Shown: piece after piece, positions 17,330-26,514 of the stretch
How the letters are laid out: the number at the start of each line of letters is the position of its first letter
Numbering within the stretch: position 1 is the first letter of the stretch
Source of the DNA: Pseudomonadaceae bacterium
GTDB lineage: Bacteria; Pseudomonadota; Gammaproteobacteria; Pseudomonadales; Pseudomonadaceae
Assembly (NCBI GenBank): GCA_900766265.1
Contig: CAAFUS010000013.1
Location: 558,001-622,000 of the forward strand
Length of the DNA: 64,000 nucleotides
Reading direction: 5' to 3'
Program-made: the position numbers and the translations under genes
The notes under the pieces: generated by a model
Told to the model about the DNA's origin: nothing
What the model saw: the letters and a program-made list of their open reading frames with translations, nothing else
Database searches by the model: none

Positions 17330-19294
17330 TCAGTGGGCGGCGAAGTGGGCGTTCAGGTTCACCACCTTGGCCTGGCGCTGCTGGGGCGCGGGGCGGCGCA
17401 AGGCGCGCTGGATGTCGTTGGCGACCGCCAGCTGCGCTTCGAGCTCGCCGCTGTAGCGGGTCAGCAACTGGCCGCGCTGGCTGGCCTGCTGGGTTTCCTG
17501 GGCCAAGGCCTTGAGCTTGAACATGTGGGTTTCGAGCTGCTGCTTGTGCTCCAGCGAGTGCTGCAGCAGGGGCGCCAGCGCTTCGTTGGCCCATTGTCCG
17601 GCTTCCTGATGCAGCCGGCGATGCAGGGCGACCACTTCCAGTACCAGCGTGGCGAAGAAACGCCGGGTCAGGATCTGTTGTTCGGTCAGCAGGGTTTTGA
17701 GCTGGAGTCGGAACTGGTCGGCCTTCTCCTGCAGCTTCTTCAGCTCGCGCTGGTAGGGCTTGAGTTCGAACAGTGGCGCATCGACCGCACGCAGCGGGTT
17801 TTCCTCGTTGTGCCGCCGGTAGACGGCCGAGACCATCTTGTTGGCCAGCTCCGCCTCCTGCTCCAGCAGCCCCAGGTCCAGCTCCACGGAGCGGAAGAAC
17901 TGCAGGATGCCGAGATTGATGCCGATGGTGGTCAGGCTGCCAGTCAGACGTTGGCGCAGCTTTTCCAGGTTCTGGTCGAGCCGCTCGGTGCGGATAGCCG
18001 CGCACAGCAGGTCGCCCTGGCGCTTGATCAAGCGCTGGTTGGTCTTCAGGCCAAGCAGTTGCTTGTGGTGCAGATCGTGGTCTTCGCGGGTGCGGGCGGT
18101 GAGTTCGAGCAGCATCTGCCCGTTGTCCTGTTGATGGCTGGCCAGCAGGTCGCGCTGCTCGCGGACCTTTTCCATGCGCTGGCTGAGCACGTGCTGGCTG
18201 TTCTGCAGCAATGAAAGGACCTGCCTGATGACGCGCTCTTCAAGCAGGCGCTCCTTCTGCGCGATGATGCGCTCGCAGAGCAGCTTTTCCAGCTCGGCCA
18301 GCTGGCTGCGTTCGAGCAGCGCCTTGTCGCCGCGGACCTTGGCCAGCAGGGCCTGCTTGGCCGATAGCGGCAACACATCCTCGTCTTCCAGGCCCAGCTG
18401 CTTGGCGGTGTGGCCGCGCAGCCGGTAGATAGCGTTCTGCATGAACACCTCACCCGCCAGGTCGTCCCAGAGCACGTCGATCTTATTCAGTACGGCGAAC
18501 AGGGCGCCTTGGGTGCTTTCGTCGAGGCGGCGGATATGCTGCTGCCAGATCTCCATGTCGCTCGCGGTTACGCCGGTGTCGGCTGACAGCAGGAAGATGA
18601 TGCCCTGGGCGCTGGGCAGCATCGAGAGCGTCAGCTCCGGCTCGCTGCCCAAGGCATTGAGCCCTGGCGTATCGAGGATGCGCAGGCCCTGACGCAGCAG
18701 GGGATGGTCGAAATTGACCAGAGCATGGCGCCAGGCCGGGACCAGCACCTTGCCTTCGATCCCGGCGCTTTCCAGCATCGCCGGATCGAAGCCCAGCTGG
18801 ATCGCCTGCTCCACCAGCATCGGCTTGACCTGTGCGACCTGGCCGAACGCTTCGGCCATGTTGTCGGCATCTGTTGGGTCGAGGGCGATGTGGGTCCATT
18901 GCTCAGGCGAGCGCTTGAGCTGGGCGATGCTGGCCTCGCCGAGGCGCGTCTCGATCGGCAGCAGGCGGATGTAGGAGCGCTCCGAACGGGGGTCGAAGAA
19001 CACTTCGGTCGGGCACATCGTGGTGCGTCCGGCTCTGGAGGGCAGCATGCGCTGGCCGAATCCGGAGAAGAACAGGGCGTTGATCAGTTCGGTCTTGCCC
19101 CGGGAGAACTCGCCGACGAAGGCGAGGGTGATGTGGTCGGTGCGCAGAAGCTTGAGCGCGCGTTCCAGGCGGGCTTCGACCCCTTCGGAGTTGAGCCGGT
19201 TGTGGGCCAGCCAGCTGCGGTAGCGGGTGACCTCGCGGATCAGGTCGCGCTTCCAGGTTACGTAGGCATCCACCTGTTGATTGAGACGTTCCAT
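17330..19294 (-). CDS. Dynamin-like GTPase
   Basis: A large GTPase of about 654 residues. The P-loop is AFVGEFSRGKTELINAL, switch II is ILDTPGL and the guanine motif is NKID. The remainder is long alpha-helical sequence rich in Glu, Gln and Leu, as in bacterial dynamin-like proteins that remodel or survey membranes. A positionally equivalent uncharacterised gene lies here in other Pseudomonas. No clear membrane span is visible. The ATG at 19294 is 5 bases after CAGG, and a GTG at 19300 is also possible. The substrate membrane and role are unknown. Confidence 0.8.
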   Translation of the reverse strand: MERLNQQVDAYVTWKRDLIREVTRYRSWLAHNRLNSEGVEARLERALKLLRTDHITLAFVGEFSRGKTELINALFFSGFGQRMLPSRAGRTTMCPTEVFFDPRSERSYIRLLPIETRLGEASIAQLKRSPEQWTHIALDPTDADNMAEAFGQVAQVKPMLVEQAIQLGFDPAMLESAGIEGKVLVPAWRHALVNFDHPLLRQGLRILDTPGLNALGSEPELTLSMLPSAQGIIFLLSADTGVTASDMEIWQQHIRRLDESTQGALFAVLNKIDVLWDDLAGEVFMQNAIYRLRGHTAKQLGLEDEDVLPLSAKQALLAKVRGDKALLERSQLAELEKLLCERIIAQKERLLEERVIRQVLSLLQNSQHVLSQRMEKVREQRDLLASHQQDNGQMLLELTARTREDHDLHHKQLLGLKTNQRLIKRQGDLLCAAIRTERLDQNLEKLRQRLTGSLTTIGINLGILQFFRSVELDLGLLEQEAELANKMVSAVYRRHNEENPLRAVDAPLFELKPYQRELKKLQEKADQFRLQLKTLLTEQQILTRRFFATLVLEVVALHRRLHQEAGQWANEALAPLLQHSLEHKQQLETHMFKLKALAQETQQASQRGQLLTRYSGELEAQLAVANDIQRALRRPAPQQRQAKVVNLNAHFAAH

Positions 19295-19361
19295 GCTCAC
19301 CTGGGTCCGACGAATGATGATGCGGCGATTATGCGGTGAATCGCTGCGGGGTCAATCGGAG

Positions 19362-19404
19362 CGCCCGGCCGGGGCACCCAAAGGGCAAATCGGCCGGCCG
19401 GGCG
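19362..19404 (-). other. Perfect 11-base-pair hairpin downstream of yggT
   Basis: CGCCCGGCCGG (19362-19372) and CCGGCCGGGCG (19394-19404) form a perfect G/C-only stem with a 21-base loop, just after the yggT stop and before the dynamin-like gene. There is no T run on either side, so it is not a classic terminator. Confidence 0.45.
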
Positions 19405-19411
19405 GTCGTCT

Positions 19412-20005
19412 TCACATCAACAGGCGCAGGGTATCGGGCATATGGGTCATGGCGGCCAGGTTGTTGATCACCATCATGTCCAGCAGTCGCAGTGCCAGGA
19501 AGGCGAAGATCGGCGACAGGTCGAGCCCGCCCAGGCTCGGCAGGATGCGCCGGATCGGGCTCAGCAACGGCTCGCACAGCTGGTTGACCAGTTGCGCACC
19601 GGGATTGTGGCTGCCCGGGGCGACCCAGGACAGGATCACGCTGATGATCAGTGCGAAGAAGAAGATCTTCAGGAACAGACCGGTCACCCCGATGATTGCC
19701 CAGACCAGCAGCTGCATCGGATTGCCCGTCGTGCCGTAGGCCAGCAGCAGGGTCAGCGCCATCAGCACCATCTGCAGCAGGACGGCGAGAACCAGCGATG
19801 CCAGGTCGAGCCCACCCACGCTGGGGATGATCCGACGAAGCGGGCGCAGCAGCGGATGGGTCGCCCGTACGATGAACTGGCTCAGCGGGTTGTAGAAGTC
19901 GGCACGTACCAGTTGCAGGATGAAGCGCAGCAGCACGATCAACAGATAGAGGCTACCCAGCGTCTGCAGGACGTAGATAGCCGCGGTGTTCAGTCCAATC
20001 ATCAA
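19412..20005 (-). CDS. yggT: YggT family membrane protein
   Basis: A 197-residue inner-membrane protein with four to five hydrophobic segments and two related halves: NPLSQFIVRATHPLLRPLRRIIPSVGGLDL and NPGAQLVNQLCEPLLSPIRRILPSLGGLDLS. This internal duplication is characteristic of proteobacterial YggT. It lies 10 bases after proC in the yggS-proC-yggT run. A role in osmotic or ion homeostasis has been suggested for relatives, but nothing here shows it. Confidence 0.88.
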   Translation of the reverse strand: MMIGLNTAAIYVLQTLGSLYLLIVLLRFILQLVRADFYNPLSQFIVRATHPLLRPLRRIIPSVGGLDLASLVLAVLLQMVLMALTLLLAYGTTGNPMQLLVWAIIGVTGLFLKIFFFALIISVILSWVAPGSHNPGAQLVNQLCEPLLSPIRRILPSLGGLDLSPIFAFLALRLLDMMVINNLAAMTHMPDTLRLLM

Positions 20006-20015
20006 TGACTCCTTG

Positions 20016-20837
20016 TTAGCGGCCCAGCTGCTCGGCCAGTTCGGCCGAGCGCCGGGCGGCGGCGTTTAGTGCCTGTTGTACCAGGGTCTCGAAACCGCCG
20101 GCCTGGAAGGCTTTGATCGCCGCTTCGGTGGTGCCGTTCGGCGAGGTGACGCGACGTCGCAGTTCTGCTGCATCGACCTCGCTCTCGCAGGCCATCCGCG
20201 CAGCGCCCAAGGCGGTGTGCTGGCTCAGCTGCTCGGCGGTCTCGCGGGGCAGGCCAAGGGCCTCGCCGGCTGCGGTCATCGCTTCGATCATCAGGAAGAA
20301 ATACGCCGGGCCGCTGCCCGAGACGGCGGTCACCGCATCGATCAGGCTTTCGTCATCCAGCCACAGGGCCAGGCCCACGGCGGACAACAGCTGTTCGGCC
20401 TGCTGGCGCTGCGCCTCGCTGGTCCAGGCGTTGGCGAACAGGCCGCTGACGCCCTGGCGCAGCAGCGACGGCGTGTTGGGCATGCAGCGCACAATCGGGC
20501 GGCTTTCGCCGAGCCAGCGCTGCAGGCTTGCGCATGTGATACCGGCGGCGATCGACACCACGAGCGTCCGGGGTTCCAGGTGCTCGGCCAGTGCCCGGCA
20601 AACCTCCTGCATCACCTGGGGCTTGACCGCCAGTACGACGATGTCGGCACCGGCGACGGCGTCGCGGTTCTCGGCGAAGGTGTCGATACCGTGTTCGCGA
20701 TTCATAGCGTCACGCTTGTCGGCACCCGGGTCGCTGGCGCGAATGGCATCGGCCGGAACGCCCTGGGCGCGCAGGCCGCCGATCAGGCTCGCGGCCATGT
20801 TGCCGGCGCCGACGAAGGCGATGCAGGGTTGAGTCAT
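20016..20837 (-). CDS. proC: Pyrroline-5-carboxylate reductase
   Basis: ProC reduces pyrroline-5-carboxylate to proline with NAD(P)H. The 273-residue protein has the Rossmann start IAFVGAGNMAASLIGGL, the segment VRCMPNTPSLLRQGVSG and the C-terminal signature segment SGSGPAYFF...TALGAARM...VTSPNGTTEAA. It lies 16 bases downstream of yggS, a widely conserved pairing. Confidence 0.97.
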   Translation of the reverse strand: MTQPCIAFVGAGNMAASLIGGLRAQGVPADAIRASDPGADKRDAMNREHGIDTFAENRDAVAGADIVVLAVKPQVMQEVCRALAEHLEPRTLVVSIAAGITCASLQRWLGESRPIVRCMPNTPSLLRQGVSGLFANAWTSEAQRQQAEQLLSAVGLALWLDDESLIDAVTAVSGSGPAYFFLMIEAMTAAGEALGLPRETAEQLSQHTALGAARMACESEVDAAELRRRVTSPNGTTEAAIKAFQAGGFETLVQQALNAAARRSAELAEQLGR

Positions 20838-20853
20838 CGATGGTTTCCTTTAT

Positions 20854-21540
20854 TCATGGGCGCCCGTAGTCACGGGCGCCGAACAGGGCGGTGCCGATCC
20901 GGACCCAGGTCGCGCCCTCGGCGATGGCGGCTTCAAGGTCCTGGCTCATGCCCATGGAGAGGGTGTCAAGGTCGAGCCCGAGGGCTTCCTTCAACTGGCG
21001 CAGGCGGGCAAAGGCCTGGCGTTGCTCGACGGGGTCCTCGGTCGGTGCAGGGATGGTCATCAGGCCGCGCAGATGCAGTCGGGGCAGCTGAGCGATCGCT
21101 TCGGCCAGCCCGGCGACCGCTTCCGGCGCGCAGCCCGACTTGCTCGCTTCGCCACTGACGTTGACCTGCAGGCAGATGTTCAGCGGGCCGAGCGCTTCGG
21201 GACGCTGCTCGGACAAGCGCTGGGCAATCTTCAGGCGGTCGACCGAATGCACCCAGTCGAAATGCTCCGCGATAGCCTTGGTCTTGTTCGACTGGATCGG
21301 ACCGATGAAATGCCAGTGCAGCGGGAGGTCTGCCAGGGCCGTCTGCTTGTCCAGCGCTTCCTGCAGGTAATTCTCGCCGAAGTCCTTTACGCCGGCGCCG
21401 AACGCCTCGCGGATCGCTTCGGCCGGCTGGGTCTTGCTGACCGCCAGCAGGCCCACCGATTCGGCCTCCCGCGCCGATGCTTGCGCCGCCTCACGGATGC
21501 GCGCTCCGACCTTTGCAATATTCGTCGCTATCGTGGACAT
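20854..21540 (-). CDS. yggS: PLP homeostasis protein YggS (PLPBP)
   Basis: A 228-residue single-domain TIM-barrel PLP-binding protein. The PLP lysine is in LLAVSKTQPAEAI, followed by FGENYLQEAL and WHFIGPIQSNKTK, and the C-terminal SMGMSQDLEAAIAEGATWVRIGTALFG binds phosphate. Relatives keep pyridoxal phosphate and amino-acid pools balanced and have no known enzyme activity. It is the first gene of yggS-proC-yggT and divergent from pilT, with only 66 bases between the starts. Confidence 0.96.
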   Translation of the reverse strand: MSTIATNIAKVGARIREAAQASAREAESVGLLAVSKTQPAEAIREAFGAGVKDFGENYLQEALDKQTALADLPLHWHFIGPIQSNKTKAIAEHFDWVHSVDRLKIAQRLSEQRPEALGPLNICLQVNVSGEASKSGCAPEAVAGLAEAIAQLPRLHLRGLMTIPAPTEDPVEQRQAFARLRQLKEALGLDLDTLSMGMSQDLEAAIAEGATWVRIGTALFGARDYGRP

Positions 21541-21606
21541 TACCTGCGCCCGCCGCCTCGTGGTCTGCGCGGCATTCTACCTGCTTGCTTGTAATTGGGG
21601 AGTCCC

Positions 21607-22641
21607 ATGGATATCACTGAGCTGCTGGCGTTCAGCGCCAAGCAGGGTGCGTCGGACCTGCACCTTTCCGCCGGCTTGCCGCCGATGATCCGCGTCGACG
21701 GCGACGTGCGCCGGATCAACCTGCCGCCGCTCGATCACAAGCAGGTGCACGCGCTGATCTACGACATCATGAATGACAAGCAGCGCAAAGACTACGAAGA
21801 GTTCCTCGAGACCGACTTCTCCTTCGAAGTGCCCGGCGTGGCCCGTTTCCGCGTCAACGCGTTCAACCAGAACCGCGGTGCGGGCGCGGTATTCCGGACC
21901 ATTCCCTCCAAGGTGCTGACCATGGAAGACCTGGGGATGGGCGAAGTGTTCCGCAAGATCACCGACGTGCCGCGGGGCCTGGTCCTGGTGACCGGCCCGA
22001 CCGGCTCGGGCAAGTCGACCACCCTGGCGGCGATGCTCGACTACCTCAACAGCACCAAGTACCACCACATCCTGACCATCGAAGACCCGATCGAATTCGT
22101 TCACGAGTCCAAGAAGTGCCTGGTCAACCAGCGCGAAGTGCACCGCGACACCCTCGGCTTCTCCGAGGCGCTGCGTTCGGCGCTGCGGGAAGACCCGGAC
22201 ATCATCCTCGTCGGCGAGATGCGCGACCTGGAAACCATCCGCCTGGCACTGACCGCGGCGGAAACCGGTCACCTGGTATTCGGCACCCTGCACACCACCT
22301 CGGCCGCCAAGACCATCGACCGCGTGGTCGACGTCTTCCCCGCCGAAGAGAAATCCATGGTCCGCTCCATGCTCTCCGAGTCGCTGCAGGCGGTGATTTC
22401 CCAGACCCTGCTCAAGAAGGTCGGCGGCGGGCGCGTCGCGGCCCATGAAATCATGATCGGCACCCCGGCCATCCGGAACCTGATCCGCGAGGACAAGGTC
22501 GCGCAGATGTATTCGGCGATCCAGACCGGCGGCTCGATCGGCATGCAAACCCTCGACGCCTGCCTGAAGAACCTGCTGTCCAAGGGCCTGATCAGTCGCG
22601 ACAGCGCCAAGGAAAAGGCCAAGACGCCGGAAAACTTCTAA
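21607..22641 (+). CDS. pilT: Type IV pilus retraction ATPase PilT
   Basis: PilT is the hexameric cytoplasmic motor that depolymerises the pilus to drive twitching. It is 344 residues long, identical in length to known Pseudomonas PilT. It starts MDITELLAFSAKQGASDLHL and has the Walker A GPTGSGKSTTLAAM, the Asp box ILTIEDPIEFVH, the Walker B DIILVGEMRDLETI, the His box GHLVFGTLHT and the C-terminal AIRNLIREDK needed for retraction. GGGGAG precedes the ATG at 21607. pilU follows. Confidence 0.98.
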   Translation: MDITELLAFSAKQGASDLHLSAGLPPMIRVDGDVRRINLPPLDHKQVHALIYDIMNDKQRKDYEEFLETDFSFEVPGVARFRVNAFNQNRGAGAVFRTIPSKVLTMEDLGMGEVFRKITDVPRGLVLVTGPTGSGKSTTLAAMLDYLNSTKYHHILTIEDPIEFVHESKKCLVNQREVHRDTLGFSEALRSALREDPDIILVGEMRDLETIRLALTAAETGHLVFGTLHTTSAAKTIDRVVDVFPAEEKSMVRSMLSESLQAVISQTLLKKVGGGRVAAHEIMIGTPAIRNLIREDKVAQMYSAIQTGGSIGMQTLDACLKNLLSKGLISRDSAKEKAKTPENF

Positions 22642-22714
22642 CCCCTGCGCCCCTGCGGGCCGGCAGGGCTTGCCGCTGCGGCGGCGGTTTCGCCAGACGA
22701 TTGCGAGTAACCCG

Positions 22715-23860
22715 ATGGAATTCGAAAAACTGTTGCGCCTGATGGTGGAAAAGGGCGGCTCCGACCTGTTCATCACCGCTGGCGTCCCGCCGTCGATGAA
22801 GGTCAACGGCAAGATCATGCCCGTGACCAAGAACGCGATGTCGCCGGAGCAGACCCGTGAAACCGTGCACGGGGTGATGAACGAGGCGCAGCGCCGGGAA
22901 TTCACCGAGAACCACGAGTGCAACTTCGCCATCAGCGCGCGGGGCATCGGTCGTTTCCGTGTCAGCGCGTTCTACCAGCGCAACCTCGCCGGCATGGTGC
23001 TGCGCCGCATCGAGACCAACATCCCGACCATCGACGACCTCAAGCTGCCCGACGTGCTGAAGAAGTTGGCGATGACCAAGCGCGGCCTGGTGCTCTTCGT
23101 GGGCGCCACCGGTACCGGCAAGTCAACCTCGCTGGCGGCCATGATCGGCTACCGCAACAAGCATTCGAGCGGGCACATCATTTCCATCGAGGACCCGATC
23201 GAATACATCCACCAACACCAGAGCTGCATCGTCACCCAGCGTGAAGTGGGCATCGACACCGAGTCGTTCGAGGTGGCGCTGAAGAACACCCTGCGCCAGG
23301 CGCCGGACGTGATCCTGATCGGCGAGGTGCGTACCCGCGAGACCATGGATCACGCCGTGGCCTTCGCCGAGACCGGCCACCTCTGCCTGGCCACCCTGCA
23401 CGCCAACAACGCCAACCAGGCGCTGGACCGGATCATCAACTTCTTCCCCGCGGACCGGCAGAACCAGGTCTGGATGGACCTGTCGCTGAACCTCAAGGCA
23501 ATCGTTGCCCAGCAGCTGGTACCGACGCCGGACGGCAAGGGCCGCCGCGCGGTGATCGAGGTGCTGATCAATACTCCGCTGGCCGCCGACCTGATCCGCA
23601 AGGGCGAGGTGCATGAGCTCAAGGGCTTGATGAAGCGTTCCACGGAACTTGGCATGCAGACCTTCGACCAGGCGCTGTATAACCTCTACGTGCAGGGCGA
23701 AATCACCTACGAGGACGCGCTGCTATACGCCGACTCGGCAAACGACCTGCGTCTGATGATCAAGCTCGGTTCGGAAACGGACGGCGAGCACCTGACCAGC
23801 GTCTCCCAGGGGCTGAGTCTGGAAGTCAGCGACGACGATCGGGGTCGCAGTTTCCGCTAA
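22715..23860 (+). CDS. pilU: Type IV pilus retraction ATPase PilU
   Basis: PilU is a PilT paralogue that works with PilT in pilus retraction under load. It has 381 residues, with the Walker A GATGTGKSTSLAAM, IISIEDPIEYIH, VILIGEVRTRETM and HLCLATLHANNANQ. The ATG at 22715 matches the family start MEFEKLLRLMVEKGGSDLFI. It lies 73 bases after pilT and its stop overlaps the convergent UdgX gene by 4 bases. Confidence 0.97.
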   Translation: MEFEKLLRLMVEKGGSDLFITAGVPPSMKVNGKIMPVTKNAMSPEQTRETVHGVMNEAQRREFTENHECNFAISARGIGRFRVSAFYQRNLAGMVLRRIETNIPTIDDLKLPDVLKKLAMTKRGLVLFVGATGTGKSTSLAAMIGYRNKHSSGHIISIEDPIEYIHQHQSCIVTQREVGIDTESFEVALKNTLRQAPDVILIGEVRTRETMDHAVAFAETGHLCLATLHANNANQALDRIINFFPADRQNQVWMDLSLNLKAIVAQQLVPTPDGKGRRAVIEVLINTPLAADLIRKGEVHELKGLMKRSTELGMQTFDQALYNLYVQGEITYEDALLYADSANDLRLMIKLGSETDGEHLTSVSQGLSLEVSDDDRGRSFR

Positions 23861-25278
23861 GCCTCTTGCACCAGCTGGCTCGCCTGCAGCAGAGCGGCAA
23901 CCAGCTCGGTGCGCCGCGCTGCGCCTCCTTCCCGGCTTCGCAGGATGGCTGCCGGGTGAGGCGCCGCCAGCAACCAGAAATCGCGATGACGCACCGGCTG
24001 TCCGCTGAAGTCGGCCAGGCGAATGCGCTGGGGGTCATGCACCTCGAGCAATGACGCCAGCGCCGTGCGGCCGAGTGCAACCACGACCCGCGGGCGTACT
24101 TGATTCAGCTCTTCCTCCAGCCAGGGCCGACAGGCCTGGATCTCGGCAGGCTTGGGACTGGCGTGCAGGCGCGTAGCGCCTCGGCTGGTGGGGCCGCCGC
24201 GGGGCACCCATTTGAAGTGCTTGACCGCGTTGGTCAGGTACAGCCTGTCGCGCCCGAGCCCTGCGGCTTGCAATGCGTCGTTCAGCACCTGTCCGGCCGG
24301 CCCGACGAAAGGGCGGCCCGCCAGATCCTCGAGGTCGCCGGGCTGTTCGCCGACCAGCATGATCGTCGCCTGCTGTGGACCTTCTCCGGGCACGGCGCAA
24401 GTGGCGCTGCGCCAGATCGCGCAGGCTTGGCAATCCAGCAGCGCGCTGGTAGCCGGACGCGCCGGTTGCGCCCGCTCACGGGCAATCAGTACCGCCTTGC
24501 CGTCGCGCTCACCGACGTCCGCGGCCTGCGCCAGGCGCTGCTGTCCGGCCCGTGCCTCGCTGACCATCTGCGGAATCAGGCGCGCCTCTGGCAGGTGCTG
24601 CCAGAAGCGTACCGGCATATGTCCACGCATGGCCTTTTCGTTTAGCCGTGCGGGATTGAACGTGCTCTGGTAGTAGGTTTGCCACAGCGCATCGCCTTGC
24701 TCGTCGCCCCCCTTGGCCAGGCGGATCAGCGCTGGCGGGCAAGGGAACTCATAGCGCAGCGAGTGGCCATCGAAGCGGGCCGCCCCATCGGGCGTCGCGA
24801 TCGCCCAGCGTGTGCGCCCCATGCGACCGATGAAATGTTCCGCCCCCAGGTCCAGCACCTCGTGGGCCGGCTCGTGCCAGGCGATGAATTCGATGTCGGC
24901 CGCCTGGCAGGGGCGAAAACGCAGGAAGGCATGCATGTGGTGGGCTTCGCGGCGTACCGCCTTGATGCGCCGGTGCACCTCGCTGCCGTCGACGTCACCG
25001 GCCAGCATCGCGCTTCGGTCACCCGTCACCACGCGCCAGAGCACCCGGTACAGCAGGGCCCAGCGATCTTCGGCGCGAAAACGCGCAGCGCTGGCCAGGA
25101 TTTCGGGAAGGGCGCGGGGGATACGCAGCGCACCCGGCGGCTCTGAGCTCCCCGTCGCATCGAGCAGGCCGTCGAGTAGCCCGGCATGGCCTTGCCAGTC
25201 CACCTCGTGTGGCGCGACGCCGGCCAGTACCAGACGTTTGGCCTCCTTGCGCCAGTCCTCGTACGAGTGGATCACCAC
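23857..25278 (-). CDS. DUF4130-UdgX fusion: uracil-DNA glycosylase superfamily protein
   Basis: A two-domain protein of 473 residues. Residues 1-230 or so match DUF4130, the domain repeatedly linked to UDG and radical SAM genes. Residues from about 275 are a family 4-like uracil-DNA glycosylase of the UdgX type: GEQPGDLEDLAGRPFVGPAG at about 310-329, TNAVKHFKW, and an R-loop with RLHASP whose His, near 372, aligns with the UdgX histidine that forms a covalent bond to the abasic sugar. Cys residues in DCQACAIW and ATCAVPG fit an iron-sulfur cluster. It overlaps the radical SAM gene by 7 bases and shares its LexA-controlled promoter. Confidence 0.88.
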   Translation of the reverse strand: MVIHSYEDWRKEAKRLVLAGVAPHEVDWQGHAGLLDGLLDATGSSEPPGALRIPRALPEILASAARFRAEDRWALLYRVLWRVVTGDRSAMLAGDVDGSEVHRRIKAVRREAHHMHAFLRFRPCQAADIEFIAWHEPAHEVLDLGAEHFIGRMGRTRWAIATPDGAARFDGHSLRYEFPCPPALIRLAKGGDEQGDALWQTYYQSTFNPARLNEKAMRGHMPVRFWQHLPEARLIPQMVSEARAGQQRLAQAADVGERDGKAVLIARERAQPARPATSALLDCQACAIWRSATCAVPGEGPQQATIMLVGEQPGDLEDLAGRPFVGPAGQVLNDALQAAGLGRDRLYLTNAVKHFKWVPRGGPTSRGATRLHASPKPAEIQACRPWLEEELNQVRPRVVVALGRTALASLLEVHDPQRIRLADFSGQPVRHRDFWLLAAPHPAAILRSREGGAARRTELVAALLQASQLVQEA

Positions 25279-26483
25279 AGCGCCATCTGCGACGGCTGGT
25301 CGCTAAGCTGGCGGTGCAGTACGGAGGATTCGAGTGCCGCCTCCCGAGGTCGGTAGTCCTGGGTGACGATGAAGGGTTTGGCCTTGTCCATGGCGCAGCG
25401 AAGGCGAATCAGGTCGGCATAGCGAATCCGTCGCTCACGGCGTAGCTCGACCAGCCGTTTGGCATTGCGCACGCCTATGCCGGGTACGCGCGCGATCAGC
25501 ATCGGCTCGGCGCGGTTCAAATCGAGGGGGAACTGCTCGCGGTGGCTCAGTGCCCAGGCAAGCTTTGGATCGATGTCCAGGGGCAGGTTGCCAGCGCTGC
25601 CGAGCAGCTCGTCGACCCGGAAGCCATAACCGCGCAACAGGAAGTCCGCTTGGTAGAGACGGTGCTCGCGCAACAGCGGGGGCGGCTGCAGCGGCACCGA
25701 GTTCGGGCTTTGCGGGATCGGGCTGAAGGCTGAGTAATAGACACGCTTGAGGCCATAGGCGCCATAGAGGCGCTCGGCCGTGTGCAGGATCGCGCTGTCA
25801 TCGGTGGCGTCCGCACCAATGATCATCTGCGTGCTCTGGCCGGCGGGCGCGAACGAGGGCGCGCGAGGTTCCCCTTCGGTCGCTTCGACACCTAGGCGGA
25901 TCTGGCCCATGGCCTGGCGAATGGTCCGTCCGTTCTTTTCCGGGGCCAGGCGGGTAAGTCCGTCCTCGGTGGGCAATTCCACGTTCACGCTCAACCGATC
26001 CGCGTAGCGCCCGGCTTCAGCGATCAACAGCGGGTCGGCGTCGGGAATCGTCTTGAGGTGGATGTAACCGCGGAACTCGTGTGTTTCACGCAGCAGCCTG
26101 GCGACTCGGGTCAGCTGCTCCATGGTGTAATCGGCCGAGCGGATGATGCCTGAGCTCAGGAACAGGCCGCTGATGAGGTTGCGTCGATAGAAGTCCAGCG
26201 TCAGGCGCACCACCTCCTCCGGTGCGAAGCGGGCCCGTGGTACGTTGCTGGAGCGGCGGTTCACGCAGTACTGGCAGTCGTACAGGCAGAAGTTGGTCAG
26301 CAGGACCTTGAGCAGCGAGACGCAGCGACCGTCGGGCGTGAAGCTGTGGCAGATTCCCGTACCATCGGTTGCGCCAAGCCCGTTGCGGCCTTTCGAGCTG
26401 CGCCGTGGCGCACCGCTGCTGGCGCAGGAGGCGTCATACTTGGCCGCGTCGGCGAGCACCGTGAGCTTGTCGATGAGTTCCAT
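25272..26483 (-). CDS. Radical SAM protein, putative DNA modification/repair, linked to UdgX
   Basis: A 403-residue radical SAM enzyme with CX3CX2C cluster cysteines at 66, 70 and 73 (FCLYDCQYC) and a C-terminal helix-hairpin-helix DNA-binding motif (LIARVPGIGVRNAKRLVELR). This architecture matches the conserved but uncharacterised radical SAM family that co-occurs with DUF4130/UDG proteins. The substrate is unknown. The HhH and its partner imply action on damaged DNA. The ATG lies 15 bases downstream of a perfect LexA box. It is translationally coupled to the UdgX gene. Confidence 0.88.
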   Translation of the reverse strand: MELIDKLTVLADAAKYDASCASSGAPRRSSKGRNGLGATDGTGICHSFTPDGRCVSLLKVLLTNFCLYDCQYCVNRRSSNVPRARFAPEEVVRLTLDFYRRNLISGLFLSSGIIRSADYTMEQLTRVARLLRETHEFRGYIHLKTIPDADPLLIAEAGRYADRLSVNVELPTEDGLTRLAPEKNGRTIRQAMGQIRLGVEATEGEPRAPSFAPAGQSTQMIIGADATDDSAILHTAERLYGAYGLKRVYYSAFSPIPQSPNSVPLQPPPLLREHRLYQADFLLRGYGFRVDELLGSAGNLPLDIDPKLAWALSHREQFPLDLNRAEPMLIARVPGIGVRNAKRLVELRRERRIRYADLIRLRCAMDKAKPFIVTQDYRPREAALESSVLHRQLSDQPSQMALW

Positions 26484-26498
26484 GATGGAGACCGATGA

Positions 26499-26514
26499 CT
26501 GTATTCATATACAG
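26499..26514 (-). promoter_or_regulatory. LexA (SOS) operator of the radical SAM-UdgX operon
   Basis: CTGTATTCATATACAG matches the LexA consensus CTG-N10-CAG, with the expected AT-rich alternating centre. It overlaps the -10 of the minus-strand promoter and lies 15 bases before the radical SAM ATG, an effective repression position. Confidence 0.88.

Noticed and set aside
16508..18214. A 568-codon plus-strand frame across metX and the dynamin-like gene
   Set aside because: It spans two convincing minus-strand genes and their spacer and shows only antisense-type composition.
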